Positions 18,630 through 27,013 of a DNA stretch of 35,128 bases are shown in pieces; the first letter of the stretch is position 1; every line of letters begins with the position of its first letter. Below the pieces are notes generated by a model. It was not told the DNA's origin. It did no database searches and saw only the letters and a list, made by a program, of their open reading frames with translations. A program made the translations under genes and the position numbers. The DNA is from Chromatiales bacterium. GTDB taxonomy: Bacteria; Pseudomonadota; Gammaproteobacteria; SZUA-152. The stretch is taken from positions 1-35,128 of the forward strand of contig JALSHB010000004.1 of the NCBI GenBank assembly GCA_026982475.1. Direction: 5' to 3'.

Positions 18630-19226
18630 ATGAGTTCGGATGAAATCGACTACGGTCGGCGTCGTATGCTTGTGGCTGCGACAACGGCCATGGGGGGAGT
18701 CGGTGCAGCTTATGTTGCTACTCCATTTATTCTTTCCATGCATCCTTCGGCCAAGGCGCAGGCTGCTGGCGCGCCTGTAGAGGTTGATGTCAGCAAACTC
18801 GAACCGGGCCAGTTGCTGACCGTCGAGTGGCGCGGAAAACCGGTATGGATCTTACGCCGCGACAAGGAAATGCTGGAAAACATGAAGAGCCTCGAGCCGC
18901 TTTTGCGTGATCCGCATTCGGACGATTTGGCTCAACAGCCGGCGTATGCAAAAAACGAATACCGTTCCATCAACCCTGAATACATGGTGATGATCGGTAT
19001 TTGTACCCATCTGGGGTGTGCGCCGACTTTCCGACCGGAAGTTGCGCCGGAGGATCTTGGCCCCGAATGGAAGGGTGGTTTCTTCTGTCCCTGCCATGGC
19101 TCGAGCTATGATCTTGCTGGTCGCGTATATGCAGGTATGCCGGCACCCACGAACCTCGTTGTCCCCCCTTATCACTTCACTCTGAGCACCCGCTTGGTGA
19201 TCGGTGTTGATCCGGAGGCTGTGTAA
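18630..19226 (+). CDS. petA: Cytochrome bc1 Rieske iron-sulfur subunit
   Basis: It encodes 198 aa with AGAGAGGT before the ATG. The N-terminus carries a Tat-type arginine motif (YGRRRMLVAATTAM) and one membrane anchor, as in proteobacterial Rieske proteins. The two cluster boxes are C125-T-H127-L-G-C130 and C153-P-C155-H156-G-S-S-Y: Cys125, His127, Cys153 and His156 bind the Fe2S2 centre and Cys130-Cys155 form the disulfide. It takes the first quinol electron at Qo and delivers it to cytochrome c1. Its stop overlaps the petB start by one base. Confidence 0.97.
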   Translation: MSSDEIDYGRRRMLVAATTAMGGVGAAYVATPFILSMHPSAKAQAAGAPVEVDVSKLEPGQLLTVEWRGKPVWILRRDKEMLENMKSLEPLLRDPHSDDLAQQPAYAKNEYRSINPEYMVMIGICTHLGCAPTFRPEVAPEDLGPEWKGGFFCPCHGSSYDLAGRVYAGMPAPTNLVVPPYHFTLSTRLVIGVDPEAV

Positions 19227-20464
19227 TGTCCAACCGTCTATCAGACCGCTTGTTGTCCCTGCGCGATTGGGTGGATGCCCGCTTTCCCCTGATGCATTTG
19301 TGGGAAGATCATCTGACCAAGTACTACGCGCCTAAAAACCTGAATTTCTGGTACTATTTCGGTTCTCTTGCCCTGCTTGTGCTGGTTATTCAGATCGTTA
19401 CCGGCATCTTTCTGACCATGAACTACAAGCCGACCGCAGAGACGGCCTTCGCCTCGGTTGAATACATCATGCGTGATGTAAACTGGGGCTGGTTGATACG
19501 CTATCTGCATTCCACGGGCGCCTCTTTCTTTTTTATTGTTGTCTATCTGCATATGTTCCGAGGTCTGTTGTATGGTTCATACCGGGGTCCGCGCGAGCTG
19601 CTGTGGGTGATTGGCATGGGGCTATTCGTGGTGCTCATGGCTGAGGCCTTTATGGGTTACCTGTTGCCTTGGGGGCAGATGTCTTTCTGGGGTGCGCAGG
19701 TCATCATTTCCCTGTTCGGCGCCATTCCCTATATTGGTGAAGACTTAGCATTGTGGATTCGTGGCGACTATGTGGTTGCTGATGCCACCCTCAATCGGTT
19801 CTTTGCCTTTCATGTGATTGCTGCACCTTTGGTTCTGATCGGGCTGGTGGTGTTGCACATCGTTGCTCTGCATTCGGTAGGTTCTAATAATCCTGATGGT
19901 ATTGAAATCAAGGATAAGAAGGGTCCCGATGGTGTGCCGCTGGATGGTATTCCTTTCCACCCTTACTATACCGTGAAGGATCTAGTGGGAGTGGCTGGTT
20001 TTCTGCTCATTTTTGCGGCAGTGGTTTTTTATGCCCCTGAGATGGGCGGCTATGCCTTGGAGAAAGACAACTTTACACCTGCGGATCCGCTGAAGACGCC
20101 GGAGCACATTGCACCTGTTTGGTACTTTACGCCTTTCTATGCCATTTTGCGTGCGGTGCCGGATAAGTTCCTTGGTGTTCTTGCCATGGGGGCAGCCATT
20201 CTGGTGTTGTTCCTGCTGCCTTGGTTGGATCGTAGTCCGGTAAAATCCGTTCGTCAGCGTGGCACTCTGTTTAAAGTGATTTTGGGTGTCTTCGTGGTGA
20301 GCTTTATTAGCCTGGCTTACTTGGGGACGGTGCCTGCGACACCGATCGCAACGCTGTTCTCGCGCATCTTTACCGTACTGTACTTTGCCTTTTTCCTGCT
20401 CATGCCGTTTTATTCCCGGTGGGATAAGACCAAGCCGGTTCCAGAGAGGGTGACATTCAAGTGA
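19226..20464 (+). CDS. petB: Cytochrome b subunit of bc1 complex
   Basis: It encodes 412 aa, a full-length cytochrome b with eight predicted helices. Haem-ligand histidines lie in helix B (RYLHSTGASFFF and YLHMFRGL) and helix D (FFAFHVIAAP and LHIVALHSVGSNNP). The Qo-site motif, normally PEWY, is PVWY here, at residues 297-300. The central part of the bifurcation loop, GQMSFWGAQVI, is conserved. It sits in the inner membrane and oxidises quinol at Qo while re-reducing quinone at Qi. Its stop overlaps the GTG start of petC. Confidence 0.98.
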   Translation: MSNRLSDRLLSLRDWVDARFPLMHLWEDHLTKYYAPKNLNFWYYFGSLALLVLVIQIVTGIFLTMNYKPTAETAFASVEYIMRDVNWGWLIRYLHSTGASFFFIVVYLHMFRGLLYGSYRGPRELLWVIGMGLFVVLMAEAFMGYLLPWGQMSFWGAQVIISLFGAIPYIGEDLALWIRGDYVVADATLNRFFAFHVIAAPLVLIGLVVLHIVALHSVGSNNPDGIEIKDKKGPDGVPLDGIPFHPYYTVKDLVGVAGFLLIFAAVVFYAPEMGGYALEKDNFTPADPLKTPEHIAPVWYFTPFYAILRAVPDKFLGVLAMGAAILVLFLLPWLDRSPVKSVRQRGTLFKVILGVFVVSFISLAYLGTVPATPIATLFSRIFTVLYFAFFLLMPFYSRWDKTKPVPERVTFK

Positions 20465-21204
20465 GATATCTAATTTTTGTTATAGCCCTGTTGGGCGCTC
20501 CGCAGGTGGTGTTTGCGGCTGGTGGCAGTGATGTGCAACTGGACGAGGTGGATATCGACCTCAGGGACAAGGAGTCGCTGCGTAATGGTGCCAAGCTGTT
20601 CGTGGACTACTGTCTGAATTGTCATGCCGCGGCGCTGATGCGCTACTCTCGTATCGGCCAAGATCTTGGCATGAGCGAAGAGGAGGTGATTACAGAGCTG
20701 ATGCCGGCGGGCGGCAAGATCGGCGATACCATGACGGTCGTCATGCAGCCGGAGGAGGCTGCCGAGTGGTTTGGTATCGCTCCGCCGGATTTGTCTGTGT
20801 TGACGCGTGTGCGTGGTGCGGATTGGGTATACACCTATCTGCGCGCTTTCTACCGTGACGATTCGCGTCCATGGGGTGTAAACAATGCGGTGTTCAAGGA
20901 TGTAGCCATGCCTCACGCCTTGTGGGAATTGCAGGGTCTGCAAGAGGCCAAGGTCGAGACGCATGTCGATGCGGATGGTCATGAGCGTGAGACTATTACG
21001 GGTTTTACCCTTGTCGAGCAGGGCTCAATGAGTCCTGAGGCCTATGATGCCGCCATGCGTGACTTGGTGAATTTCATGGTCTACCTCAGTGAGCCGAGCA
21101 AGCTGCAGCGCCTGGAGTTGGGCAAGTGGGTGCTCGGCTTCCTGTTTGTTTTCTTTATCCTGGCTTATTTGCTGAAAAAGGAATACTGGAAGGATATTCG
21201 CTGA
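20461..21204 (+). CDS. petC: Cytochrome c1 of bc1 complex
   Basis: It encodes 247 aa. The start is GTG at 20461, overlapping the petB stop (GTGA), which implies translational coupling. The signal peptide ends near FAA. The haem site is C51-L-N-C54-H55, with the family sequence CHAAALMRYSRIGQDL. A single C-terminal anchor (WVLGFLFVFFILAYLL) and a basic tail hold it in the inner membrane. It accepts electrons from the Rieske centre and reduces soluble cytochrome c. Confidence 0.97.
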   Translation: MRYLIFVIALLGAPQVVFAAGGSDVQLDEVDIDLRDKESLRNGAKLFVDYCLNCHAAALMRYSRIGQDLGMSEEEVITELMPAGGKIGDTMTVVMQPEEAAEWFGIAPPDLSVLTRVRGADWVYTYLRAFYRDDSRPWGVNNAVFKDVAMPHALWELQGLQEAKVETHVDADGHERETITGFTLVEQGSMSPEAYDAAMRDLVNFMVYLSEPSKLQRLELGKWVLGFLFVFFILAYLLKKEYWKDIR

Positions 21205-21218
21205 TCCTGTCCCCCGGA

Positions 21219-21253
21219 CTCACCGGCCTGCGGGGCCGGTGAGCCTCTTCTTT
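21219..21253 (+). terminator. Intrinsic terminator of petABC
   Basis: CTCACCGGCC, TGCGG loop, GGCCGGTGAG: a perfect ten-pair stem followed by CCTCTTCTTT. It separates petABC from the ssp promoter. Confidence 0.85.
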
Positions 21254-21311
21254 GTGGTGTCTACCGCAGGCCGGAATTTCCTTAATATTCAATGCCTTGC
21301 CCCTGTTTCCG

Positions 21312-21338
21312 TTGATTGTTGCGGTTTTCGGGTATAAT
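21312..21338 (+). promoter_or_regulatory. Candidate sspA promoter
   Basis: TATAAT at 21333-21338 is a perfect -10 box. TTGATT at 21312-21317 is the best -35, but the spacer is only 15. The palindrome ATCAA-G-TTGAT (21348-21358) lies just downstream, about where transcription would start. Confidence 0.5.
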
Positions 21339-21439
21339 TCCCCGTTCATCAAGTTGATTATTCCGGCGTCTGCCTGCATGGCCTACATTTCTGGTTATGC
21401 GACAAGGCGGCTGTAATGCAGTGCAGGGAGAAAACAGTA

Positions 21440-22066
21440 ATGGCAGTTGTGGCCACTAGAAAATCGGTAATGTCACTTTTTACCGGCGCATCGGACGTTC
21501 ACAGTCATCGCGTGCGTATCGTACTCGCGGAGAAGGGTATCAACTTCGACACGGTCAACGTCGATTCTGCCAGCCCTCCCGAGGATCTCATGGAGCTGAA
21601 TCCCTACGGCAACGTACCTACCCTGGTCGACCGCGACCTGGTGCTGTACGACTCGCAGGTGATCATGGAATATCTGGATGAGCGTTTCCCGCACCCGCCA
21701 CTGATGCCGGTCGACCCGGTTTCCCGTGCCCAGAGCCGCATGACCCTGCGCCGCATCCAGCGCGACTGGGACAGCCTGCTGGGCAAGGTGGCCGGCAGCG
21801 GCAAGGAGAGGACCAAGGCGGTCAAGGAATTACGCGAAAGCATGACCGTGGTCGCTCCCATCTTCGAGCAAAAGCCCTATTTCCTGAGCGACGAGCTGTC
21901 GCTGCTCGACTGTGCGGTGGCGCCGATCCTGTGGCGTCTGCCGGAATACGGCATCGAGCTGCCGCCGGCCGCCAAGCCGATGCTGGACTATGCTCAGCGC
22001 CTGTTCGAGATGGAATCCTTCCAGGCCAGTCTGACCGAAAGCGAGCGGGAAATCCGCGAAGCCTGA
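21440..22066 (+). CDS. sspA: Stringent starvation protein A
   Basis: It encodes 208 aa. The ATG at 21440, with GGGAG about ten bases upstream, is preferred over an in-frame ATG at 21416 because SspA normally starts close to the VMSLFTGASD strand. It has a glutathione-S-transferase fold: a thioredoxin-like N-terminal domain (LFTGASDVHSHRVRIVLAEKG, then NPYGNVPTLVDRDLVLYDSQ) and a helical C-terminal domain. It lacks the catalytic residue of true GSTs, as SspA does, and acts by binding RNA polymerase during starvation. It is followed by sspB, a common gammaproteobacterial arrangement after petABC. Confidence 0.95.
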   Translation: MAVVATRKSVMSLFTGASDVHSHRVRIVLAEKGINFDTVNVDSASPPEDLMELNPYGNVPTLVDRDLVLYDSQVIMEYLDERFPHPPLMPVDPVSRAQSRMTLRRIQRDWDSLLGKVAGSGKERTKAVKELRESMTVVAPIFEQKPYFLSDELSLLDCAVAPILWRLPEYGIELPPAAKPMLDYAQRLFEMESFQASLTESEREIREA

Positions 22067-22092
22067 GTGGGGATTTTCAAGGGTATATTGCC

Positions 22093-22503
22093 ATGTCGGA
22101 AATGACATCCAGCAGGCCTTATCTCCTGCGTGCCATCCATGAATGGATCGTTGACAACGGTCTGACGCCGTACCTGCTGGTCAATGCCGACTATCCGCAT
22201 GTGCAGGTGCCTGTCGAGCATGTCAACAACGGCAAGATCATCCTCAACGTGGCGCCGGAGGCGGTGCAGGCGCTCGACCTGGGTCCCACGGACGTGCGTT
22301 TCAATGCCCGCTTTGGCGGCCGACCGATGAATCTGTTTTTTCCCGTGGCCGCCGTGCTGGCCATCTATGCGCGCGAAAACGGCCGTGGCATGGTCTTCAG
22401 TGACAGCGACGACAATCCGCCGCCGACGCCGCCGGAACCGCAGAAGGGCGACAAGGCTGAAAAGGACAGGCCCGCCCAACCGACCCTGCGGGTGGTGAAG
22501 TAG
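22093..22503 (+). CDS. sspB: ClpXP specificity-enhancing factor SspB
   Basis: It encodes 136 aa. The ATG at 22093 has AAGGGT upstream, and only this start gives the family N-terminus (SSRPYLLRAIHEWIVDNG). The ssrA-tag binding domain is intact (TPYLLVNADYPHVQVP, then FNARFGGRPMNLFFPV). A flexible Pro/Lys linker (NPPPTPPEPQKGD) leads to the terminal ClpX-binding tail PTLRVVK. It delivers ssrA-tagged peptides to ClpXP. It is 26 bases after sspA, in one operon with it. Confidence 0.96.
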   Translation: MSEMTSSRPYLLRAIHEWIVDNGLTPYLLVNADYPHVQVPVEHVNNGKIILNVAPEAVQALDLGPTDVRFNARFGGRPMNLFFPVAAVLAIYARENGRGMVFSDSDDNPPPTPPEPQKGDKAEKDRPAQPTLRVVK

Positions 22504-22518
22504 GGCCAGAGCGGCGGC

Positions 22519-23025
22519 ATGATCGAGGTCATTCAGGCCGACATCACCACCCTTGACGGCGTACTTGCAGTCGATGCCATTGTCAACGCCGCCAATGAGT
22601 CCCTCCTGGGTGGCGGCGGCGTCGATGGCGCCATTCATTGTGCGGCCGGACCGGAACTGCTGGCGGCCTGCCGGGCCCTGGGCGGCTGTCCCACCGGCGA
22701 GGCGCGGATAACCCCCGGCTTTCGCCTGCCGGCCCGCTGGGTGATCCACACCGTGGGGCCCGTATGGCACGGCGGTACCCGCCACGAGGCCGAATGTCTC
22801 GCCGCCTGCTATCGAAACAGCTTCGAACTGGCCCTGCAGCACGGTCTGCGCAGCATCGCCTTTCCGGCCATCGGCACCGGGGTCTACGGTTACCCCAAGC
22901 GCCAGGCGGCAAGCATCGCCATGGCCGCGATGCGCGAGTTTTCGCCGCGTTTTGCCCGCATCATCGCCTGTTGCCATGGTGAGGAAGATCTGCGGATCTA
23001 CCGTGAATTGTTGGCCCTCGGTTGA
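22519..23025 (+). CDS. Macrodomain ADP-ribose hydrolase (YmdB/MacroD type)
   Basis: It encodes 168 aa. The ADP-ribose-binding motifs are clear: [20 protein letters not shown] (with the Asn and glycine-rich loop of MacroD enzymes) and [12 protein letters not shown] near residue 115-126. It likely removes ADP-ribose from proteins or deacetylates O-acetyl-ADP-ribose in the cytoplasm. It starts 16 bases after sspB with a weak ribosome site and is probably in the ssp transcript. No ADP-ribosyltransferase gene is next to it, so a toxin-antitoxin role is not indicated. Its 3' end overlaps the convergent rhomboid gene by 28 bases. Confidence 0.92.
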   Translation: MIEVIQADITTLDGVLAVDAIVNAANESLLGGGGVDGAIHCAAGPELLAACRALGGCPTGEARITPGFRLPARWVIHTVGPVWHGGTRHEAECLAACYRNSFELALQHGLRSIAFPAIGTGVYGYPKRQAASIAMAAMREFSPRFARIIACCHGEEDLRIYRELLALG

Positions 23026-23606
23026 GTCGGCGCCTTGCGCGCAGGCAACAGGAGGACCAGCAGTCCGCCCAGGGCGCCATAGAGGTGGGCATCCACAATC
23101 ACCGTGCCACCGGCGCTGGCCTCGGAGCCGGGCAGCGGCCCCGCCATCTGCTCCCAGCCCAGCTTGAACGCCACCGCGCCCAGCAGCAGCCAGGCGCCGC
23201 GCTGGCCGCCGCGGATATCGGCGATGGCCCCTGCCACCAGCAGACCGTGCAGGACGCCGGACAAGCCCACGTACCAGCCCAGCTGGGGATTGAGGATCAG
23301 CAGCGCCATACCCGTCGTCAGGGCATCGGCGAGCAGCAGGATCAACCAGTTCCGCGCTGACAGGGCGGGGCCGACCAGCAGCCAGACCAGCCACAGTCCG
23401 GCCAGGTTCATCAGCAGGTGGGACGGGCCGAGGTGCACCAGGTGGGCGCTGAGCAGGCGCCACCACTGGCCGTCCTGGATGGCGCCGCGGTCGTAGCGCA
23501 GCGCTTGTTGCGCGGTATCGCCGAACAGGCCCAGGCCAATGATGAGCGCCGACAGGATCAGCGGGATCTGGAATCGATGCAACCAGTGTCGGTAGGGTGA
23601 TGTCAT
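22998..23606 (-). CDS. rrtA: Rhombosortase (rhomboid-family GlyGly-CTERM serine protease)
   Basis: It encodes 202 aa from the ATG at 23606. A longer frame to 23735 would be coded by the adjacent repeat element and lacks sense. About six transmembrane helices are seen. The catalytic serine motif is GLSGVLHG (Ser116) and the partner histidine is in [11 protein letters not shown] (His174); [20 protein letters not shown] is the helix-2 motif. This combination is typical of rhombosortase, not GlpG. In Vibrio, RrtA cleaves the GlyGly-CTERM tail of type II-secreted proteins at the inner membrane. No GlyGly-CTERM tail was seen in this window. A neighbouring gsp operon fits the role. The start codon lies at the left end of the repeat element. 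Confidence 0.82.
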   Translation of the reverse strand: MTSPYRHWLHRFQIPLILSALIIGLGLFGDTAQQALRYDRGAIQDGQWWRLLSAHLVHLGPSHLLMNLAGLWLVWLLVGPALSARNWLILLLADALTTGMALLILNPQLGWYVGLSGVLHGLLVAGAIADIRGGQRGAWLLLGAVAFKLGWEQMAGPLPGSEASAGGTVIVDAHLYGALGGLLVLLLPARKAPTQPRANNSR

Positions 23607-23887
23607 AGGGCCTGTTAATATTGATTCCGTCGCTGCGTTGCTGCCCCAAAACGGGCCAGGCAAGGCGCGAGGAGAGAAGTTTGGTGGTTCCAAAGGAACG
23701 ACGAGCAACGCTGCATGGCCTGTTTTGGGGCGCAACCCGGAGGCACGGGGCCGTTTTCTTTGATAAAGAGTCCGCGGGGCGACGTTGCATCTCGCTCATG
23801 GACGGCAAGTACACCGCGCTCGATGCGCCTTGCCCCACGAAAAAACGGCCTCCGTCGCAGCGATGGAATCAATGTTAACAGGCCCTA
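23606..23887. mobile_element. 282-bp MITE-like element with 23-bp terminal inverted repeats
   Basis: The ends TAGGGCCTGTTAA...ATTCC (23606-23628) and their reverse complement (23865-23887) match at 22 of 23 bases. A nested inverted repeat is seen inside: CCCCAAAACGGGCC near 23642 and GGCCTGTTTTGGGG near 23725. No transposase is encoded. Both ends carry TA, so TA could be a target duplication, as for IS630/Tc1-type transposition (inference). Short open frames inside are not credible genes. Confidence 0.8.
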
Positions 23888-24007
23888 CTTGTCGTTGGAC
23901 AGGGGTGGGCGATGAAACGTGATCAAGCCCAAAGCCTGAACTCACGGATTCAGGTTTAGAACATTTGTTATCATTGAGCGATCACATCACGGAACCGGAG
24001 TCGATAC
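23888..24007 (+). promoter_or_regulatory. gsp operon upstream region
   Basis: This 120-base gap is the only space for a gspG promoter. It contains an inverted repeat CCTGAA (23935-23940) / TTCAGG (23949-23954) and a possible -10 TATCAT at 23969, but no clear -35 box. Confidence 0.3.
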
Positions 24008-24460
24008 GTGAAGCATAATTCCCTACACAGTCAGCCATTGTCCCGCCTTCAGCGCGGCTTCACCCTCATCGAAGTGATGGTGGTGGTGGTCATCCTCGGC
24101 ATTCTCGCCGCCATCGTCGTTCCCCGTGTCATGGACCGTCCGGACGCCGCGCGCATCACCAAGGCCAAGCAGGACATCCGCGCCATCGAGAGTTCGCTGA
24201 ACCTGTACAAGCTGGACAACTTCGTCTATCCCACCACCGATCAGGGCCTGGAGGCGCTGGTCAGCAAGCCCGAGGGCTCGCCCGAGCCGCGCAACTGGAA
24301 GCCTTACATGGATCGCCTGCCCAAGGACCCCTGGGGCAATCCCTACCAGTACCTGTCGCCGGGCGTGAAGGGTGAGGTGGATATCTTCTCTCTCGGCGCC
24401 GATGGCCAGCCGGGCGGCGAGGGCGTGAATGCCGACGTCGGCAACTGGGACCTGCAGTAA
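24008..24460 (+). CDS. gspG: Type II secretion major pseudopilin GspG
   Basis: It encodes 150 aa with a GTG start and GGAG about ten bases upstream. The prepilin signal is basic, then RG17-F18-TLIE22, where PilD cleaves after Gly17; Glu22 is the +5 residue. The rest matches GspG closely: [48 protein letters not shown] and the calcium-loop end [13 protein letters not shown]. It polymerises into the periplasmic pseudopilus. It is first of eight gsp genes. Confidence 0.97.
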   Translation: MKHNSLHSQPLSRLQRGFTLIEVMVVVVILGILAAIVVPRVMDRPDAARITKAKQDIRAIESSLNLYKLDNFVYPTTDQGLEALVSKPEGSPEPRNWKPYMDRLPKDPWGNPYQYLSPGVKGEVDIFSLGADGQPGGEGVNADVGNWDLQ

Positions 24461-24527
24461 GCGGCAAGGCAGCGCGTCTCTCTTTCGCGCCACTGCCGGC
24501 GGATTTGCCGTGCCCTTCATCCCGCCC

Positions 24528-25079
24528 ATGCCGCGTCAGCGGCCAACCGCCGGCCCGCGTCCCCGCGGGCCGTATGCCGTCTGTCGAGGCTTTACCCTGC
24601 TGGAACTGCTGGTGGTGATTCTCATCATCGGCATCGTCATCAGCTTCGCCAGTCTCTCTGTGGGCCAGCATGCCAGCCGCGCCCTGCAGGACGAGGCCGA
24701 GCGCATCCACAGCCTGTTGCGCCTGGCCGCGGAAGAATCGGTGTTGCAGGGGCGGGAGCTGGCCATGCAGTTCGGCCCCGGTGGCTATCTGTTCGTGACC
24801 CTCGACGGCGCCGACTGGGTGCCCGTGGAGGAAGACCGTCTGTTCCGCGAGCGGGAATTCCCGCCTGGCCTGAGCCTGGATCTGAGCCTGGAAGGCGTGG
24901 AGGTGGATCTGCTCGACAGTGAAAACCCGCCGCGTATCTTCGTGCTTTCCAGCGCGGAAATGACCCCCTTCGAGCTCACCCTCGGTAACGATGAGGGTGA
25001 GGCCTATACCCTGCGTGGTGACTTGACCGGCAGGCTTGCGCTGGCGCGCACGGGGGAGGCCGATGATGACGTCTGGTAA
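24528..25079 (+). CDS. gspH: Type II secretion minor pseudopilin GspH
   Basis: It encodes 183 aa from the ATG at 24528. The start is uncertain: a GTG at 24510 and an ATG at 24429, which would overlap gspG, are in frame, and none has a strong ribosome site. The cleavage site is CRG-FTLLELLVVILIIG with Glu at +5. A GspH-type beta domain follows (SVLQGRELAMQFGPGGYLFV). The pre-cleavage leader of about 21 residues is long and Pro/Arg-rich. It is a minor pseudopilin of the tip complex with GspI, J and K. It overlaps gspI. Confidence 0.88.
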   Translation: MPRQRPTAGPRPRGPYAVCRGFTLLELLVVILIIGIVISFASLSVGQHASRALQDEAERIHSLLRLAAEESVLQGRELAMQFGPGGYLFVTLDGADWVPVEEDRLFREREFPPGLSLDLSLEGVEVDLLDSENPPRIFVLSSAEMTPFELTLGNDEGEAYTLRGDLTGRLALARTGEADDDVW

Positions 25080-25440
25080 CCGCCAGCGCGGCTTCACCCT
25101 GCTGGAGGTCATCGTCGCCCTGGCGGTGATTGCCTTCGCCCTGTTGGCCGCGGTCAGCGCCGTGTCCGGCAACACGCGCAACGCCACCGGCCTGCAACAG
25201 CGCACCTACGCCCACTGGGTGGCCATGAACCAGATGGCCGAGCTGCACGCCAGCCGCCGCTGGCCGAGCACGCGCACCACCCGCGGCAGCAGCCTGATGG
25301 CGCGCCACGAGTGGTATTGGTCGATGAAGGTATCCACCACCCCGGACAAGAATGTGCGACGGGTGGATATCACCGTGCGTGCCGATGAAGACGACGAATC
25401 GCCGTTGGTGACCTTGACCGGCTTTGTGGGGCGTCAATGA
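25063..25440 (+). CDS. gspI: Type II secretion minor pseudopilin GspI
   Basis: It encodes 125 aa. The ATG at 25063 has GGGGGAGG just upstream, inside the end of gspH. Processing site RG10-FTLLEVIVALAVIAFALLA. The family features are the short length, NTRNATGLQQRTYAHWVAMNQ and the W at ASRRWP. It nucleates the pseudopilus tip with GspJ and GspK. It ends in an ATGA overlap with gspJ. Confidence 0.93.
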   Translation: MMTSGNRQRGFTLLEVIVALAVIAFALLAAVSAVSGNTRNATGLQQRTYAHWVAMNQMAELHASRRWPSTRTTRGSSLMARHEWYWSMKVSTTPDKNVRRVDITVRADEDDESPLVTLTGFVGRQ

Positions 25441-26051
25441 ACCGTCGCCACGGCCAAGGCGGATTCACCCTGCTGGAGCTGCTGGTGGCGCTGTCCATCT
25501 TCGCCCTGCTGGCGGCCATGGCCTACGGCGGGCTGAACACGGTGATGCGCTCGCAGCAGATCACCACCCAGCAGGCCGAACGGCTGGCACAGTTGCAGAA
25601 GACCTTCTTCTGGCTGGAGCGGGACATTACCCAGGCCGTCGACCGCCAGATTCGGGGCGAGTTTGGCGACCCGCAGCCGGCCATGGTGGGGCTCACCCTC
25701 GGCGAGCGCCGCCTCGAACTGACCCGCAACGGCTGGCGCAATCCCGTCGGCCGGCAGCGCAGCAACCTGCAGCGCGTGGCCTGGGGCGTGCGCGATGGCA
25801 AGCTGGTGCGCCTGTACTGGAACGTGCTGGACCGCGCCCAGGACAGCAAGCCGCTGGAAACCGAGATGCTGGACGACGTGGAGAAACTGGAGCTGCGCTT
25901 TCTCGATGACAAGCAGAAGTGGCACGACGTCTGGCCCGCCCTGAATCGCGGCGTGGTGGCCAGCATCAGCCTGCCGATGGCGGTGGAGGTCACCCTGGAG
26001 ACCGGCCGCGAGGGCCGTATCCGCCGCGTCTTCGAGGTGGCCGGCGGATGA
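25437..26051 (+). CDS. gspJ: Type II secretion minor pseudopilin GspJ
   Basis: It encodes 204 aa. The prepilin site is GG9-F10-TLLELLVALSIFALLAAM with Glu14 at +5. It has the GspJ patterns FFWLERDITQAVDR and LVRLYWNVLDRAQDSKPLE, followed by VEKLELRFLDDKQKWHDVWP. It is part of the tip complex that recruits secreted substrates. It starts and ends in ATGA overlaps with its neighbours. Confidence 0.95.
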   Translation: MNRRHGQGGFTLLELLVALSIFALLAAMAYGGLNTVMRSQQITTQQAERLAQLQKTFFWLERDITQAVDRQIRGEFGDPQPAMVGLTLGERRLELTRNGWRNPVGRQRSNLQRVAWGVRDGKLVRLYWNVLDRAQDSKPLETEMLDDVEKLELRFLDDKQKWHDVWPALNRGVVASISLPMAVEVTLETGREGRIRRVFEVAGG

Positions 26052-27013
26052 TCCCTTGCCGGCGCAGACAATCCGGCGTGGCGCTGATCACCGCACTGCT
26101 GATCACCGCCCTGGTGACCGTGGCCGCGGTGGCCATGGCCAGCCGCCAGCAGCTCGACATTCGCCGCACCGGCAACCTGATGGAGGCCGACCAGGCCTGG
26201 CAATACGCCCTCGGCGTCGAGGCCTGGGCGCGCCAGATACTGGCCGCGGACGACGCCTCGCGCGACACCCTCGACTATCTGAAGGATCCCTGGGCCGCCC
26301 CGGTGCCGCCCCTGCCGGTGGAGGGCGGCTCGGTGCAGGGCACGGTGGAGGACCTGCAGGGGCGCTTCAACCTCAACAACCTGGTCAAGGGCAATGGCGA
26401 ACCCGACCCGGCGCAGGAAAAGATCCTGCAGAACCTGCTTGGCCGGGTGGCGCTCACCGATGCCAAGCTAAACCTGGGCCCCTACCTGGTCGATGCGGTG
26501 GTGGACTGGCTGGACACGCGCCCCGACGTCTATCGCAACGGCGCCGAGGATGGTGACTACCTGAGCCTGACGCCGCCCTATCGCGCCGCCAACCGGCCCA
26601 TGGTCAGTCCCAGTGAAATGCTGGCGGTGGCAGGCTTTTCCGCCCCGGCGGTGGCGAAGCTGACGCCATTGATCGCCACCCTGCCGGTCGCCTTGGAGCC
26701 GGTCAAGCTCAACGTCAACACGGCGCCGGAGATGGTATTGATGAGCCTGGACGCGCAACTGACGCCACCCATGGTGCAGCAGATCGTGGCCTACCGGAAA
26801 AAGACCCCCTTCGACTCGCCGGCGGACTTTGCCCAGTACGTGAAGAGCGAGTTCGGCATCACCGTGGCGCCGAATCTGGTGGACGTGAAGAGCGAGTATT
26901 TTCTCGTCAATGCACTCGCCAGCATTGGCCGTACCAAGGTACAGTTATACAGTTTGCTCAAACGCAGCAACAACAAGATCACCACCCTTCAGCGCAGCAT
27001 CGGAGTCTATTAG
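26048..27013 (+). CDS. gspK: Type II secretion minor pseudopilin GspK
   Basis: It encodes 321 aa from the ATG at 26048, which overlaps the gspJ stop. Leader then SG10-VALITALLITALV; the +5 residue is Thr, not Glu, as is normal for GspK. LQGRFNLNNLV, the substrate-exposed middle domain and KLNVNTAPEMVLMSLD with its helix-hairpin-helix-like end are family signatures. It caps the pseudopilus. Its TAG stop shares a base with the GTG start of gspL. Confidence 0.95.
   Translation: MIPCRRRQSGVALITALLITALVTVAAVAMASRQQLDIRRTGNLMEADQAWQYALGVEAWARQILAADDASRDTLDYLKDPWAAPVPPLPVEGGSVQGTVEDLQGRFNLNNLVKGNGEPDPAQEKILQNLLGRVALTDAKLNLGPYLVDAVVDWLDTRPDVYRNGAEDGDYLSLTPPYRAANRPMVSPSEMLAVAGFSAPAVAKLTPLIATLPVALEPVKLNVNTAPEMVLMSLDAQLTPPMVQQIVAYRKKTPFDSPADFAQYVKSEFGITVAPNLVDVKSEYFLVNALASIGRTKVQLYSLLKRSNNKITTLQRSIGVY

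Noticed and set aside
22519-23025. Macrodomain antitoxin of a DarTG-type system
   Set aside because: No DarT-like ADP-ribosyltransferase gene is adjacent; the neighbours are sspB and a rhomboid protease.
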